Assembly: GCA_022606135.1 (NCBI GenBank)
Contig: JABYQN010000006.1
Coordinates: forward strand, 1,426,001 to 1,490,000
Source of the DNA: Fomes fomentarius
Lineage: Eukaryota > Basidiomycota > Agaricomycetes > Polyporales > Polyporaceae
Length of the DNA stretch: 64,000 nt
Direction: 5' to 3'
Shown in pieces: positions 47,489-58,269 of this stretch. Below the pieces are notes generated by a model. The model was not told the origin of the DNA. It worked only from the letters and a program-made list of their open reading frames with translations, and made no database searches. How positions within the stretch are numbered: position 1 is the stretch's first letter; each line of letters begins with the position of its first letter. A program made the position numbers and the translations under genes.

Positions 47489-48210
47489 GCCCCGGTCTCG
47501 AGCTTTGTGCCTCATCACGTCATCTAGAGTCGTGTACGCTGCGTCGGAGGAGTCCACCGTTGTTCATACCGTAAGCTCACGACCCGGGGGAGCAGGGTGC
47601 TGTTGTTGGAATTTATGGGGTAGCAGGAGTTCGTGTTCTTAGACTAGAGCCCTCTCCGAGGGCCTAGTCGTCTTAGCTGCAGAATCCGAAGGCTGTTCGT
47701 CGCCGACGGTTATGCGTATATCCTTGTTCTGCACGCTTCTGCAGTCCGAATTCCATCCCGTTGCTGCCATCTCTTTCCCGTCTCCCACACATCACTTCTA
47801 GCTGTCTTCCGTTGGGTTTATTTGTATCTATTCCTTCGCTCGGTGTCTAGCATATATCTTACGTAGGTTGGTATCGTCCATATCCCTGTTCTGGCAAGCA
47901 CATCAGTAGCTACAGCCTGTCCGAGCACTGTCTTCGTTGGGTTTTCTTCGTCGGGTTTGTGCTGTACACCGGAGTCTGCACCTGACCGCCAACGTACCGG
48001 ACGAGTATCAGTGTGCCTGAGACGCATCACTGCCATAAGGTTAGGTTGAGCTGAAGTACGTGTACAACATTACTGTATTTTTGTCCATCGGCTCCGCACA
48101 CATACCCACAACATGTTCAAGGTCGCGCACAACCTCCGGTCGAGTCTCCAAGCTTCCAAAATCCCAAGCTTCCCAGCCTTCCACAGCACGAGCCAGCCAC
48201 TGGACCACAC
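47489..48210. other. Convergent 3' spacer
   Basis: 722 bp between two 3' ends. It holds the hairpin at 47642-47669 and otherwise T-rich UTR-like sequence. No gene seen. Confidence 0.55.
47642..47669 (+). other. Strong hairpin in the 3' UTR region
   Basis: A 12-bp stem (GACTAG + GCCCTC paired with GAGGGC + CTAGTC), one bulged A, and a 3-nt loop TCC. It lies about 150 nt after the stop codon of the membrane-protein gene, so it would be in its 3' UTR. Confidence 0.6.
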
Positions 48211-50539
48211 TCAGGTGAACGGATCCAGGCTCACACTGCGGCTTCTGCTTCTGCTACCGCTTCCGCTTCTAGTAGTCGCGGGAACACGGTCGCCTGTCCT
48301 GCTCTGTTCACGCGATGTCTCGGGTGTAGACGTTGCACCGTACCGCCGCACCTGGCGGCTGGTGGGGTTGTTATCTCCGATGTCATCGAGCCAGTTGACC
48401 GCGCGGCGGCGGCCGAACGACCCGGGCGAGTCGCCCACGTCGCGCTCCGGGTCGCGGTCTTGCAGGTTCGGCCGGATGAACTCGTCTCGCGGGGAGGAGC
48501 TGATTAGCAGGACGCGCTACAATGATACAAAGAAGAGAAGAAGAAAAGAAGAAGAGGGCCACGGTCAGTTGGATGCTCACGGTGCGGTGGAGTGATATAT
48601 TGTCTTGAGTGCTCACCTGGGCGGGAGAAAACCCATAGAGGCTGACGACACTATGGCGGTTGCGTAGGCTGGGTGAACTATTTGCGCTCGTGGCGCCATC
48701 GGGAATAACGAGCATCGCGCGGTTGCGCCGCGCAAAGCTGCCTACTTTGGCTGTGCGCATGCTCGAAGGCACAGCACTGTCCTCGCTCAGGGTCGCTGCC
48801 CCCGACGAGGTCGGGTCGCCTGGGCTCCCTGGTAGCGTCGCGGTGTGGATGGTGTCGTCCTCGTCTTCGTCTTCGTCAGTAGGTCGGGGAGAAGACGGCG
48901 CCCAGGCGATGATGAAGACGCCGGCGAAGGTCGCACCGCAACCGTAGAGGAAGTTGAGGAGCTGGTGGAAGGTCGCCTTCTTGAAGTCGCCGTAGAGGAG
49001 GGCGGAGCCGACGATGGCAGAGAGGTTGAACATGACGAACTGCGTGGGAACGACGATCTATTCGGTCGCGGTCAATTTGACGCAAGTGACGGCAGAGAGC
49101 AGTGTCTAAGGTCTATCAGATGGACAGAATGGAATGAGACTTGCCTTGCTGTCAAAACGCATCAGTGCTCGGTTGAGGTACCGGATTTGGCCTATGCCGG
49201 TACCGAGGAGCACCTAGCAGCGTATGTGGGTCAGGAAGCATGCTTGCGCAACGGAGGGCCGCTACTTCTCACAGCGATCACAGGATACGTGATCCATTCT
49301 TTGAAGATCTGGAACCACTCCATGGTCAACAAAGTCGAGACGGCCTTGGTCGACAAGACCGTAAATCCGCCTGTATGACCACTTCAGCCATGTCACTGAA
49401 CGTTTGATCCAAAGACACTTACCAAACAGCGCGCAAAGCCCGACGTCAACATAGACCCAACGCTTCCCTGCCGACCGTTCTGACAAGCCGGAGAGGAGGA
49501 CTATGCCGACAACATAGGTCAAAGCATAGATCTCGAATGGTCTCTGGGTAATGGCCTTAATCAGGCCGTCCGGGTTTAGCCTGGTGTCGGAGGGATTGGC
49601 TGAGAGTACAACAGTGACGGCTCCGAGCACAGCTAAGGCGATACCAATGAAGTCGCGCTAGGATAGATAATAAATCAAGGAATTCAGCCTGTTGGTTTGG
49701 GCATACTTACCTTCCGGAAACGCTCTTTGAGTATTACGGGTGCAAATATACAATTCGCGATGAGAGCAAACTGATCGGCAAATTCTGATCATGCATTCCG
49801 CAACTAGAACAACCACGTAGACGTACGGTTCCCAAAGGAGCCACCACAGACGCTGGTGCAAATGCATAGGAGATGAAATTGCCCATCTCCCCGACGTTCA
49901 TGAGGAGGAAGCCTAACCACCTGTATTCTTGTCACTTTCGTGACACGGAAAGAGGGCGAGCGAGCCGTACCATAGCTTAGACTTCAGGTAGTCACTCTCG
50001 CTTCCGTCTTTGCTGTGCGGCTTCTGTTCACCATTTGAATGCGATAGTACAGAGCTGCCAGATGAGGCGGGAACGACTTCAACAGGCATGAGGGCATGGG
50101 TGCTTGCTAGATGGCCGCTATCGATATCGTGCGCGTGGTAGCGGTATGGAGTCCTGCGGAAGAAGAACCACCTCCTTCCCGGTTTTGGTGGCTCCCCCGC
50201 GCCCACCGCGACATGGCCTGGCTCTAGCAGGGGCACAGTCTCCGAGTGCAGAGTAGGCAAATTCGTGGCAGGTAGTGCATATTGATGCCGGAATAGTGGG
50301 TCGTCGACGTCGCGAACCCGACTGTTTGGCTCGAGTGGCCGTGGTGCCTGAGCAGCTGCTTCTCGTTCTCGCTCAAGACGTCTATGCGCGAGCTTCTGGC
50401 AGTTGAGCGCGAGAGATATTAGGATATTCCCTGCAATTGCGACGCCAATTCCAGCTGCGGTAGAAGGGGATATTTGCGGGAGATCGATGCCGTCTGGTAT
50501 GTCTTCAAGACCAGCTATGTGCGGTATGCGGACGTGCAT
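48211..50539 (-). CDS. NIPA-type magnesium transporter (DUF803)
   Basis: Nine-helix DMT-fold transporter of the NIPA family, which carry Mg2+ and sit in plasma or endosomal membranes. The start MHVRIPHIAGLEDIPDG (50539) is followed by TM1 (STAAGIGVAIAGNILISLAL) and a long basic/Pro insert between TM1 and TM2 holding an Arg/Phe block (GRRWFFFRRTPYRYH). Core: WLGFLLMNVGEMGNFISYAF, APASVVAPLGTFALIANCIF, ILKERFRK-RDFIGIALAVLG, VVLSANPSD, then GFTVLSTKAVSTLLTME, and VVPTQFVMFNLSAIVGSALL, YGDFKKATFHQLLNFLYGCG. The C-terminal tail is long, Ser/Arg-rich and likely regulatory, ending SRSVSLDPFT. About eight exons. It shares a 346-bp promoter with SEC12. Confidence 0.9.
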
Positions 50540-50885
50540 GGCGATGAGCGGGTATGCGAGAAGATCTAGTAAGTGACTGTATGCAAAGCGAGAGACCAGT
50601 GAGAGCAAGACATAAGTTAGCAAGCGTCGAAGATGGCGGGGAGAGCCAGAAGAAGCGAGGAGCCACACTCGAGCCCTCCCCAGTCCTTCTCCCGGCCCGC
50701 GGATGCACGTAGACGCCCACCGCGTCACCCTCGATCGCGTCCTGGCTGTCTCTCGCCAACAAGCTCATCACACACACGCTCCTTCCCAACCGCCCTCTGC
50801 CACCGGCCGTCGCGCTGCTCTCGGACCCCTCGTCTTTGCTTCCTTACACGCACGCACTCTCGACACCGCTCGAACGTTGCCACCC
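50540..50885. promoter_or_regulatory. Divergent promoter, NIPA / SEC12
   Basis: 346 bp between divergent start codons. Pyrimidine-rich on the SEC12 side. No named motif. Confidence 0.45.
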
Positions 50886-52546
50886 ATGCGGACAAGACAC
50901 GCCGCGCACTCACTACCCACGTTCCCTGTGTACTCGTCCGCGTTTGTCACGTCGACAGAGTTCGTCCTTGGCGGCGGAGGCGGACAATCGAAGACTGGCA
51001 TCAAGAACAAGCTGGTATGTTTGCGCGCTCTTCTTGCTCCCCTCCCCTGCAGCCAACAAACACGGCATGCCTGATAGCGGTTGTATCATGTCGAAGGCGA
51101 CGCAAAAATCGAATTGCTAGATGAATTGGAGCTCGCCAGCGGCGAGGATGCGCCCATGAGCATGGCCTCCCATCCACAGAGAAGCGAGATTGTCGGCGGT
51201 ATCAATAGTTCTGAGGATGCGCTCAAGAGCGGCCCGAACCAGAACTGTCGAGTCTTCAGTATCAAGGAGAACAAGTACGTTCTCGTGTCTCCACAAAGAT
51301 TCCAGCTACAAACCATGGTACTGCAGAATATCGCTACGGGACACCCGCAGTACACTCGCGTTGCAAGGTGCAGATGACGACTTCCAGGTGAGTTTCGTAT
51401 GTCGCTGACGCCCCCACAACACTCATGCCTGTATAGAAAGTCACCGTTTTCTCTCCAGATGGTAGTCTACTAGCTGTTGGCGGCACCCACGATGTGAGTA
51501 CGACGCGCACAAAGGAGCAACATGTTATGTGTTGACCTTGTCATAGATTTCTATCTTGAGCTACCCTTCTCTCACTCTGGTTGCATCACCCATACACCTG
51601 GACAAGGGCGAGATCTATGATGCTGCGTTCTCATCCAAGACGGTTTGTTGCCTAATTGATGTCCGAAATACGTTCAACTCTCATCCGTGCTTCAGTTAGT
51701 AGTAGCGACGACGGTCAGCCTCCTCGTTTACGCTCTTCCGACTGAAGAGGGGAGTACAACGGAAAAGCAAAAGCAACCTGTGGAACTTGGGCTATTACAC
51801 ACGATTGACCGACCTACGCTTCCTGTCAAGGACGCTGGCAGCAATTTCCGTGCCGTCAGGTATCTGCGATGTCGATCACCCGTGTCCCGCGTGCTTAGTT
51901 CGAATTCGTCAGGTTCCATCCTTCGGATGAGAAGACTCTGTATTCTGTTTCGAACACCGTGCCACCCCGCACACGGACCAAGTCATCACCCCGGCGTGCT
52001 TTCGTCTGCAAATGGGATACCGACACTTGGAAGGTCACGAAGGTGCGCCAGGTCAGCGATCGCGGAGTGACCTGCTTCGATATCAGGTCCGTGTGAAACC
52101 AACTACGCTTGCTCTGTGTAATCTCACCTGTTCCTGTAGCCCCGATGGCAAGTTGCTCGGGTTCGGCTCTTCGGATCTGACTGTCGGCGTGCTTGATTCA
52201 CAGAATCTTGCGGTACGTTCTGCAAGTGCATGATGTCGTGGGCTCTAATCATCGTCTGCGATTTACAGCCACTATTGACTATTCTGAAAGCGCACGAGTT
52301 CCCGCCAACGACCATCCGCTTCAGCCCCACTTCAGTATTGCTGGTATCTGGCAGTGCAGATAATACAGTACGGGTCGTGTCCGTACCATCCAACCTTGGG
52401 GCCACATGTGAGTGTGATTCTCCTTCCGTCTTTTCGTCCACTACTGACCTAGCGTCGTAGCGTGGGGATCATGGATACTATTTTTCGTCGGCTTGCTCGT
52501 ACTGCTGTTCGCCTTTCTTGCGCAGCAGATGACAAATGTTCTGTAG
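50886..52546 (+). CDS. SEC12: Sec12-type guanine nucleotide exchange factor for Sar1
   Basis: ER membrane protein that loads Sar1 with GTP to start COPII coat assembly. The start MRTRHAAHSLPTFPVYSSAF (50886) precedes the Sec12 hallmark loop GGGGQSKTGIKNKL, needed for Sar1 activation. WD40 blades follow: VTVFSPDGSLLAVGGTHD, IYDAAFSSKTLVVATT, VRFHPSDEKTLYSVSN, VTCFDIS, SPDGKLLGFGSSDLTVGV, TTIRFSPTSVLLVSGSADNT. The C-terminus is a single TM helix (WILFFVGLLVLLFAFLAQQM) with a very short lumenal end, the normal type II layout. Yeast Sec12 has a longer lumenal tail. About nine short introns. Confidence 0.92.
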
Positions 52547-52821
52547 CACCAACAGCCACGCACTATGCCTGTATTGTCGTAGATTCTTCAGCCACCCGGT
52601 CTCGTGGCGCACCTTTGTTATTTTAATATCTCTAGGCTTATGTCTTCCTGTACCTACATAGATTTGCGGATGTTTTGCATTATACTATACAACATGGCAT
52701 ATATCTACATGTCGTCCGTGAACGGTCACACTCGATAACACGTAGAGCAACAAGGTCAAGCAAGGATGAGACAGACGACACACCGTACTGCAGAGCCGAA
52801 GCGAACTATCTACCTTGGTCC

Positions 52822-53762
52822 TTAGTCGTAGTCTTCTTCCTCCACCAGCTTCCGCTTGATACCATTTGCAGCATCGCCCGCGCCCGAAGCAGTGACATCC
52901 TCCATGGCCTCGTCCCCGCTCTCCTCCTCCTCCTCGTCCCCACCCGCAAACAGTCCGTCGTCCTCATCGGCGTCGCTTCCCTCCTCCGCCGGCACCGCCC
53001 CGGGAGTGAGCATATCCACGTCGGACGGCGTATGCACCGGACCCACAGGCGGTATCCGTACCTGCGACTGCGGCTGAGCAGCTTGCGTCTGAGCGCGTGG
53101 TGGGAGGGGCGCGGGCTCCATGTCGTCGTCGGACTCGGACTCCTCGACCTCCTCGACCTCCTCGTCAAAGAGCTTCACGCCCGGCGGCGGCTTGTTCGGC
53201 ACGAGGTCGAAGTCGACGGCGGTGAGGCACTCAGAGGCGGGCGGGAGCCGCACGCCGTACACTTCGGGCACGGAGGGGAGCGGGACGGAGTTGGTCTGGG
53301 TCGCGAGCGAGAGCATGTACTGTGTGGTGGCGTTTCAGCGCGCGGTTTCATTCGCATGGGGAGATGCATGTGCGTGTGACAGGTACGTTTGCGGAGGGAA
53401 GCGATAGATGATGGACGAGTATTGTATAGATACATAGATAGGTTGATTGGGCGCGGGGGAACGGGTAGTCGAGAGCGGACGCAACGCACCTCCTTCGGGA
53501 CGCGTCCCCCGAACTCCCATCCAACGCGGGCCTGCACCGCGAGCACGACGTCCTCCATCTCGACCTTTCCCGATCGCCCAGCGTGCTCCGCATACACGAG
53601 CGCGTCTGAGAGCACCTGCGCGGTGTATCTGTTCGAGAACTCCAGCAGCTGGTGCAACACGCCTGGTTGTGCGTCTTGCACCGTTGGTGTTGACGCGAGG
53701 AGCAGCGCAATTGCTCGTGCGGTTGGTGGTATTGTGTCGGCGACTGGTGCTCGGGACGACAT
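52822..53762 (-). CDS. TAF9: TFIID/SAGA subunit TAF9
   Basis: Histone-fold protein of TFIID and SAGA that pairs with TAF6. The start MSSRAPVADTIPPTARAIA (53762) leads into the histone fold (LLLASTPTVQDAQPGVLHQL, RYTAQVLSDALVYAEHAG, VEMEDVVLAVQARVGWEF). After the fold comes the conserved block TNSVPLPSVPEVYGVRLPP, then a long acidic tail of Asp/Glu/Ser ending KRKLVEEEDYD. A single intron (53489-53320) joins PKE to YMLSLAT. At 170 nt it is three times the usual length here. Convergent with SEC12. Confidence 0.93.
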
Positions 53763-54373
53763 ATCGGTGAGAACTCAAAGGAGTTGTGTGCTTGTAGGGC
53801 GTATGGTGTCAAGCTCGCGAAAAATGTGAGGGGAGGACTGGATAATAGACGGTGGCTGAACTGAGGCAAGTGGATGTTCGACAAGCGCCGAATATCGTAC
53901 TTGGTATGAATCTGGGCGCATAAGATTCATGGGCACGGCTGGCAATCTAGTCTCGTACCCCGCCGTTGTAACTCGCACCCCGACCACCGCAGTAACACAA
54001 GCATGTTAGGCCACAAGCAGAGAGCCGATAGATGTCTGAGAAGAGACTGTCGCAAAGCCGAAGCAGACTCGTATGGGCCTTGGTCATCAAGACATCGTCG
54101 TCCAATTCATCCATTACAATCGCTAGTGTGGGGTCATATGTGAGCGAATGTCGCGATCTCATTTGGAATAGGAAACATAGAGGGACGACACGCAGGTGTG
54201 GCATCTCCTGTCATGCCGATCACAAGCTTGCAATCACTCTGGGCCCACTTCATTCCATGGACTACCCAAGCAGTCCAGCGATTGTTTGGCTAGTCACAAT
54301 ATTCCGATTGATTTGTCACAATATATGAAACACCCAGCAAGTCCCAGCAGAAGCCCGATAGTATCCGAATTGA
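53763..54373. other. Spacer TAF9 to coiled-coil copy 2
   Basis: 611 bp including the TAF9 promoter and the 3' UTR of the next gene. Short frames only; no gene seen. Confidence 0.5.
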
Positions 54374-55022
54374 CTACAGACGAGAGATAGTACTTCCCGC
54401 GTCAGAGCCAAGCTCAAACTGTGCGCGGATGTCAGCAATCCTCGCCTCGCGATCCTTCTATCGACCGCAAAGTATGAGCAATGGGGATCCATACGTGATG
54501 ATTCAATCACCGTAAGAATCACTTACGGTGTTTGCCTCTAGTGTGCGCTCGCAGTCCTCCAGACTGGACTGCATCTGTCTGACCATGTGATCCGTTCCAG
54601 TTTCCTGCTCACGCTTCTTCTGCAGAGGGTATGGATGAGTCCACATATACACTTTAACAAACGGTCAAGAACTCACAAACAGTTTGTCCTGGAGCTTCGC
54701 CTCCTTCTCGAGCACATCGGCGTGCTTATGCTTCGCCTTGTTGAGCGCCTTCGCGGAGGAATGTTCCTTCTCCTTGACCTTGAGGGCCTGCTTCTGTGCT
54801 TTCTCCGTTGTCTTATCCATTGCCAAAGGGTCAGTCCAGCAGATGAAAAGGAGCAAGGATCGAGCAGACCTTCGCACACTTCCGGAGTGCCTTCTCCGCC
54901 TGTTTGACGTTCTTGAGAGCGTCTTCAATATTCTTCTGGTCAGCCTTGGCTTCCTGTACCAAGACCTTCTCCAGCCTCTTTGCTTCACGATCGCTGATAG
55001 CAGAGATTGAGGAGGACGCCAT
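54374..55022 (-). CDS. Small charged coiled-coil protein, copy 2
   Basis: Paralogue of the gene at 20607-21355; function unknown. There are four exons (55022-54870, 54811-54677, 54619-54527, 54457-54374), all introns phase 0, giving 154 aa. It starts MASSSISAISDREAKRL, then VLVQEAKADQKNIEDALKNV (compare VVKEAHADQKNFDHAITDL in copy 1), TTEKAQKQALKVKEKEHSSA, AKALNKAKHKHADVLEKEAK, and ends FELGSDAGSTISRL. Exons 2 and 3 have exactly the same lengths as in copy 1 (135 and 93 nt). The C-terminus is shorter and not Ala-rich. Helical and cytosolic or nuclear by composition. Confidence 0.82.
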
Positions 55023-55367
55023 GATGTAGTATGCGGTCAGGAGAAAACAATGTGGAGGAAGGGTAGGAGATATGTTATTGGACAAACCAACATCGCGACC
55101 AAATTTATGCTACATAACATCGCGGCTGACGACACGGTCGAGACTGGCGGGATGAAAGTTGTGACCCATAACTAGTAGAGCGGTCAGCCCTGGAGGAACT
55201 CCAACAGCGCGGATATGTTGTGTGACAGCAGGCACATGATCGCGTGGAGAAGTGTCACACAACAATTGGAAGAAGTGCAATGCAAGACGGAGTAGCCTAC
55301 AGACACAACTGAGCACAAGAGACTTCAAAAAGGCCAGTCATATGTAACAAGATATCAAGAGTAGATA
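55023..55367. other. Spacer with inverted repeat
   Basis: 345 bp between the coiled-coil gene start (55022) and the stop of the PIP-box gene (55368). It contains the perfect 11-bp inverted repeat at 55217-55263. Confidence 0.55.
55217..55263. repeat. Perfect 11-bp inverted repeat GTTGTGTGACA
   Basis: GTTGTGTGACA at 55217-55227 and its exact reverse complement at 55253-55263, separated by 25 nt, about 195-240 bp upstream of the coiled-coil gene start. This may be a paired transcription-factor site or an RNA hairpin in the neighbouring 3' UTR. Confidence 0.6.
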
Positions 55368-57179
55368 CTAAGCACTATCGGTCCTGTTGTCGCTGCGACT
55401 GAGGGGTTCGGAATCGGAGAACATGTTCAGGAACTTCTCAACGACCGGATGGTAGGATCCAGAGCTGTAGGAGGACGAGTCATCCGAGATAGGAGATTTA
55501 GGGATTCGAGGGGGCAGTATAGATGTATCCTCAAGCGCGTCGTAGCCTTCTCCGACGACGGATGAGGACGAGGGAGGATGGTCTGGATCCGTGCGCTGAT
55601 TCTCGGGAAGCATGTTTCCATATTCGTCGCGTCCTTTGAACATGTCACGAAAGCGACGCACTTGCGGAGGTGTGGGGGCAGTTGGCTGGGAATCGGAATC
55701 GTATGATGCCGAGGACTCCGACCACTGCGATGGCGCACGCAGGGGAGAGGTGCGGATATCCGAGAGACTAAAGACAGACGGCTGAGAATCTGACGAGTAC
55801 TCGTCTTGCGCGTCGTAGCCTTGCGACGTGGGCTCGCGAGAAGGCGTCGACCTCCCACCCCTACCCGCCGACATAATTCAACATCAGATACTGGCTGGCC
55901 ATGAGAGTAACTCCACGTACCGAAATTCAGCGAGGCGGGAACCTATAATTGCGGCCCACTCCTGCGTGATCTCCACCTCGATTTGACTCTGGGAACTCTC
56001 CACAATCTCAGGAGAGGGCATCTCCCCGCCGTTGTCCACACTATCGGTGCCAGCAGGGTTCGCATGCGACTCACGAGCAGGGGGCTCGATGCGGAGAGGA
56101 GACAATGACGTTCTCAGCCTGTTGACGGGCTGTGAGTGAGGGATCTCGAGCTCCCTCTCTTGACTCTGTGAGCTGGGTACAACCTGCGACGCGTAATCCG
56201 ACACTGTCCGTGCTGCGCATCCAGACAAAGGCGCATCCTGTGAATCCTCGTCCCCGGGAATGCATAGCTCTTGCGTCTGAGAAGACGGGACCCAATCTTC
56301 CGAAGACGGCTTCCGATAGTGAAAAGTGGGCGTCGACATCGCGGGTGGTAGAGGTACCTTGAGAGGAAGAGGTGGAGGTGGCATAAACTCGCGGCTGCTT
56401 TGAGGTTGTAGCGCAGTGAACGGGTCTTTGTCTCTTCTTTCGGAAGCAGTGCCACTGGAAGAGGGGGGATCTGCGAAGACTAAAGTATGAGTTCGTGCCA
56501 AAGAGCTTTGTCTGAACCACGTACGGAAGGGCGCGTCTGGTGAAGCATAAAGGGCCGGCTGTAACGCTGCACCTGCAGGACAGCTGACTTCGGCATCGGA
56601 CATCTTCCGTGGGCGTTTGCTGTTAGGTGCGGTAAGGGGTGGCGACGGAAGTGAGTTAGAGCTGAGGACGTCACGACGACATTCGATTCGTACGGGCGTG
56701 AGTGGAGGTGTGTCAAGACGGGCTAGTACATTAAGAGGCGATTGATGGTCATTGGGTTCAGCGTGGGTAGGATTGCTTGGTGAGGAACCCCAGGCGATGT
56801 TCGTACGAGAATCATCCACCACGGTACTGAGAGGATTTCCCCCTTCGCTATTCTGCGCAACATCTCCAGTCGTCTTCTCACCACCTGTCGGTTTACCTCC
56901 TGGGCTGCGTCGGGCTTGACTACGAGTGCCATCTTCAAGATACTCCGATTCATGGAAATTCAGAGAGGAGCCCCGCTTCGAGGGCGCGAGGTTCTCTTTC
57001 TGTTTCGCCTTCTTCTTTGGTGGCTCCGTGTGTTGGTCGGGGGCAGCTGGAGGGTCTTTGCGTTTGCCAGGTGAGATCCTACTAGGATTGCCGGTCTTAC
57101 TAGTACGTGTACTCGAGGGCACGGAGGAGCCAAAGAAGGCAGAGATAGGAAGTTGTCCTCCACCGACAGAGAGAGGCAT
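55368..57179 (-). CDS. Uncharacterised nuclear protein with PIP box and SQ-motif cluster
   Basis: Not a family I recognise; 583 aa from two exons (57179-55921 and 55860-55368; intron 60 nt). Residues 9-16 read QLPISAFF, a textbook PCNA-interacting peptide (Q-x-x-hydrophobic-x-x-aromatic-aromatic). A basic NLS-like stretch follows (KRKDPP...PPKKKAKQKE, about residues 38-62). The middle and C-terminal half repeat short SQ/TQ motifs: VPSSQTQELCIPGDEDSQ, VVPSSQSQERELEIPHSQ, IVESSQSQIEVEITQEW, as in substrates of Mec1/Tel1-type kinases. Otherwise Pro/Ser-rich and disordered; two short motifs RRFRDMF and EKFLNMF lie near the end. The start is fixed by the PIP box. Inferred role: DNA replication or repair at the clamp. 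It shares a promoter with dUTPase. Confidence 0.75.
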
Positions 57180-57341
57180 GGAAGACGATTGACTCAGATG
57201 AGTATAACACGCTCTACATCGGACGATGGTCACTAGCAAGTGACCGTGTGCGCGCGGAGTTTACACGCTTCCAGACTCCGACGACGCGTCTCAATCACCT
57301 TTGCCACTCACGCGTCTTGCCACCTCACCTCTGCAGTCTTT
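57180..57341. promoter_or_regulatory. Bidirectional promoter with two MCB boxes
   Basis: Only 162 bp separate the start codons of the PIP-box gene and dUTPase. Two perfect ACGCGT elements (57284-57289 and 57310-57315) lie 26 bp apart. In yeasts ACGCGT is bound by MBF (Mbp1/Swi6 or Cdc10 complexes) and drives G1/S genes including dUTPase. Function here is inferred. Confidence 0.65.
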
Positions 57342-58054
57342 ATGTCCGACGTTGACACTCCTCAGCTCAAGAAACGCAAGATGTCTCCGGAGAATTGCAA
57401 AGCTGACCTTGCCCCGGTCTCAGGCCTCCTCATCAAGCGTCACTCTGACAAAGCACGGTTGCCTACGCGTGGCTCCGCCCTCGCCGCTGGGTATGACTTG
57501 TATAGGTGTGTATTATATGTCTGCGATAACATCTGCATACTCAAGTCTATGCAGCTCAGAGACTAAAGTTATCCCTGCTCGAGGAAAAGCTCTTGTGGAC
57601 ACTCAAATTTCTGTCGCCGTTCCCGCGGGGACATATGGACGCGTTGCTCCTCGCAGTGGTTTGGGTGCGCAAACCAAGCTTGACTGGTTGATCCTACCTA
57701 ACGTTTTCGTTTGCAGCATCAAAGTTTATGATTGACACGGGGGCAGGAGTAATCGATGCCGACTATAGAGGTATTGTCTTTGTACTCTTGTATAACCTTT
57801 CCGATCAGGACTTCACTGGTGAGTGGGGAGTCGACAAGCAGGAGATATGAGCTAATCTACTTATACAGTCAATGAAGGCGACCGCATCGCCCAGCTGATT
57901 TTGGAGCGCATTGTGACTCCAGACGTTGTTGAAGTGCAGGTAGTACACTTGTTTTCTGTGTCCTCGCAAACACTCATGGTCTATCTAGGACCTCGATGAT
58001 ACCCTACGTGGGGCAGGAGGGTTTGGATCGACTGGCGGTCACAATGCATTGTGA
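57342..58054 (+). CDS. DUT1: dUTP diphosphatase
   Basis: Trimeric dUTPase: hydrolyses dUTP to dUMP and keeps uracil out of DNA while supplying dTMP synthesis. All five family motifs are seen in order: AGYDLYSS (motif 1, spanning an intron), PRSGLA (2, split by an intron), GVIDADYRG (3), GDRIAQLI (4) and GAGGFGSTG (5, the P-loop-like arm). The start [18 protein letters not shown] (57342) has a basic NLS-like stretch, suggesting the nuclear form. Upstream in-frame codons back to 57240 contain the MCB promoter and are not included. Five exons, short introns. Length about 165 aa, normal for the family. Confidence 0.96.
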
Positions 58055-58269
58055 GACTATTCGTAAAATATCAAGTGCTGTATATGCATAGTATAGAGAT
58101 GATGTTGAGTCTGTGTTGAGTTCTGTGCATCACAACCGAGGTAGTTCCCACGAGTGCATTGCCGCAAGTCCAAGCTTCATCTCTCCTCGTAATCGTCCTT
58201 CTATCCTTTTGCCTGGCCGTTTAACATAGCCCGTATTGTCCGCGGGGCAGTGGAGGACTCGTGTCGGTT

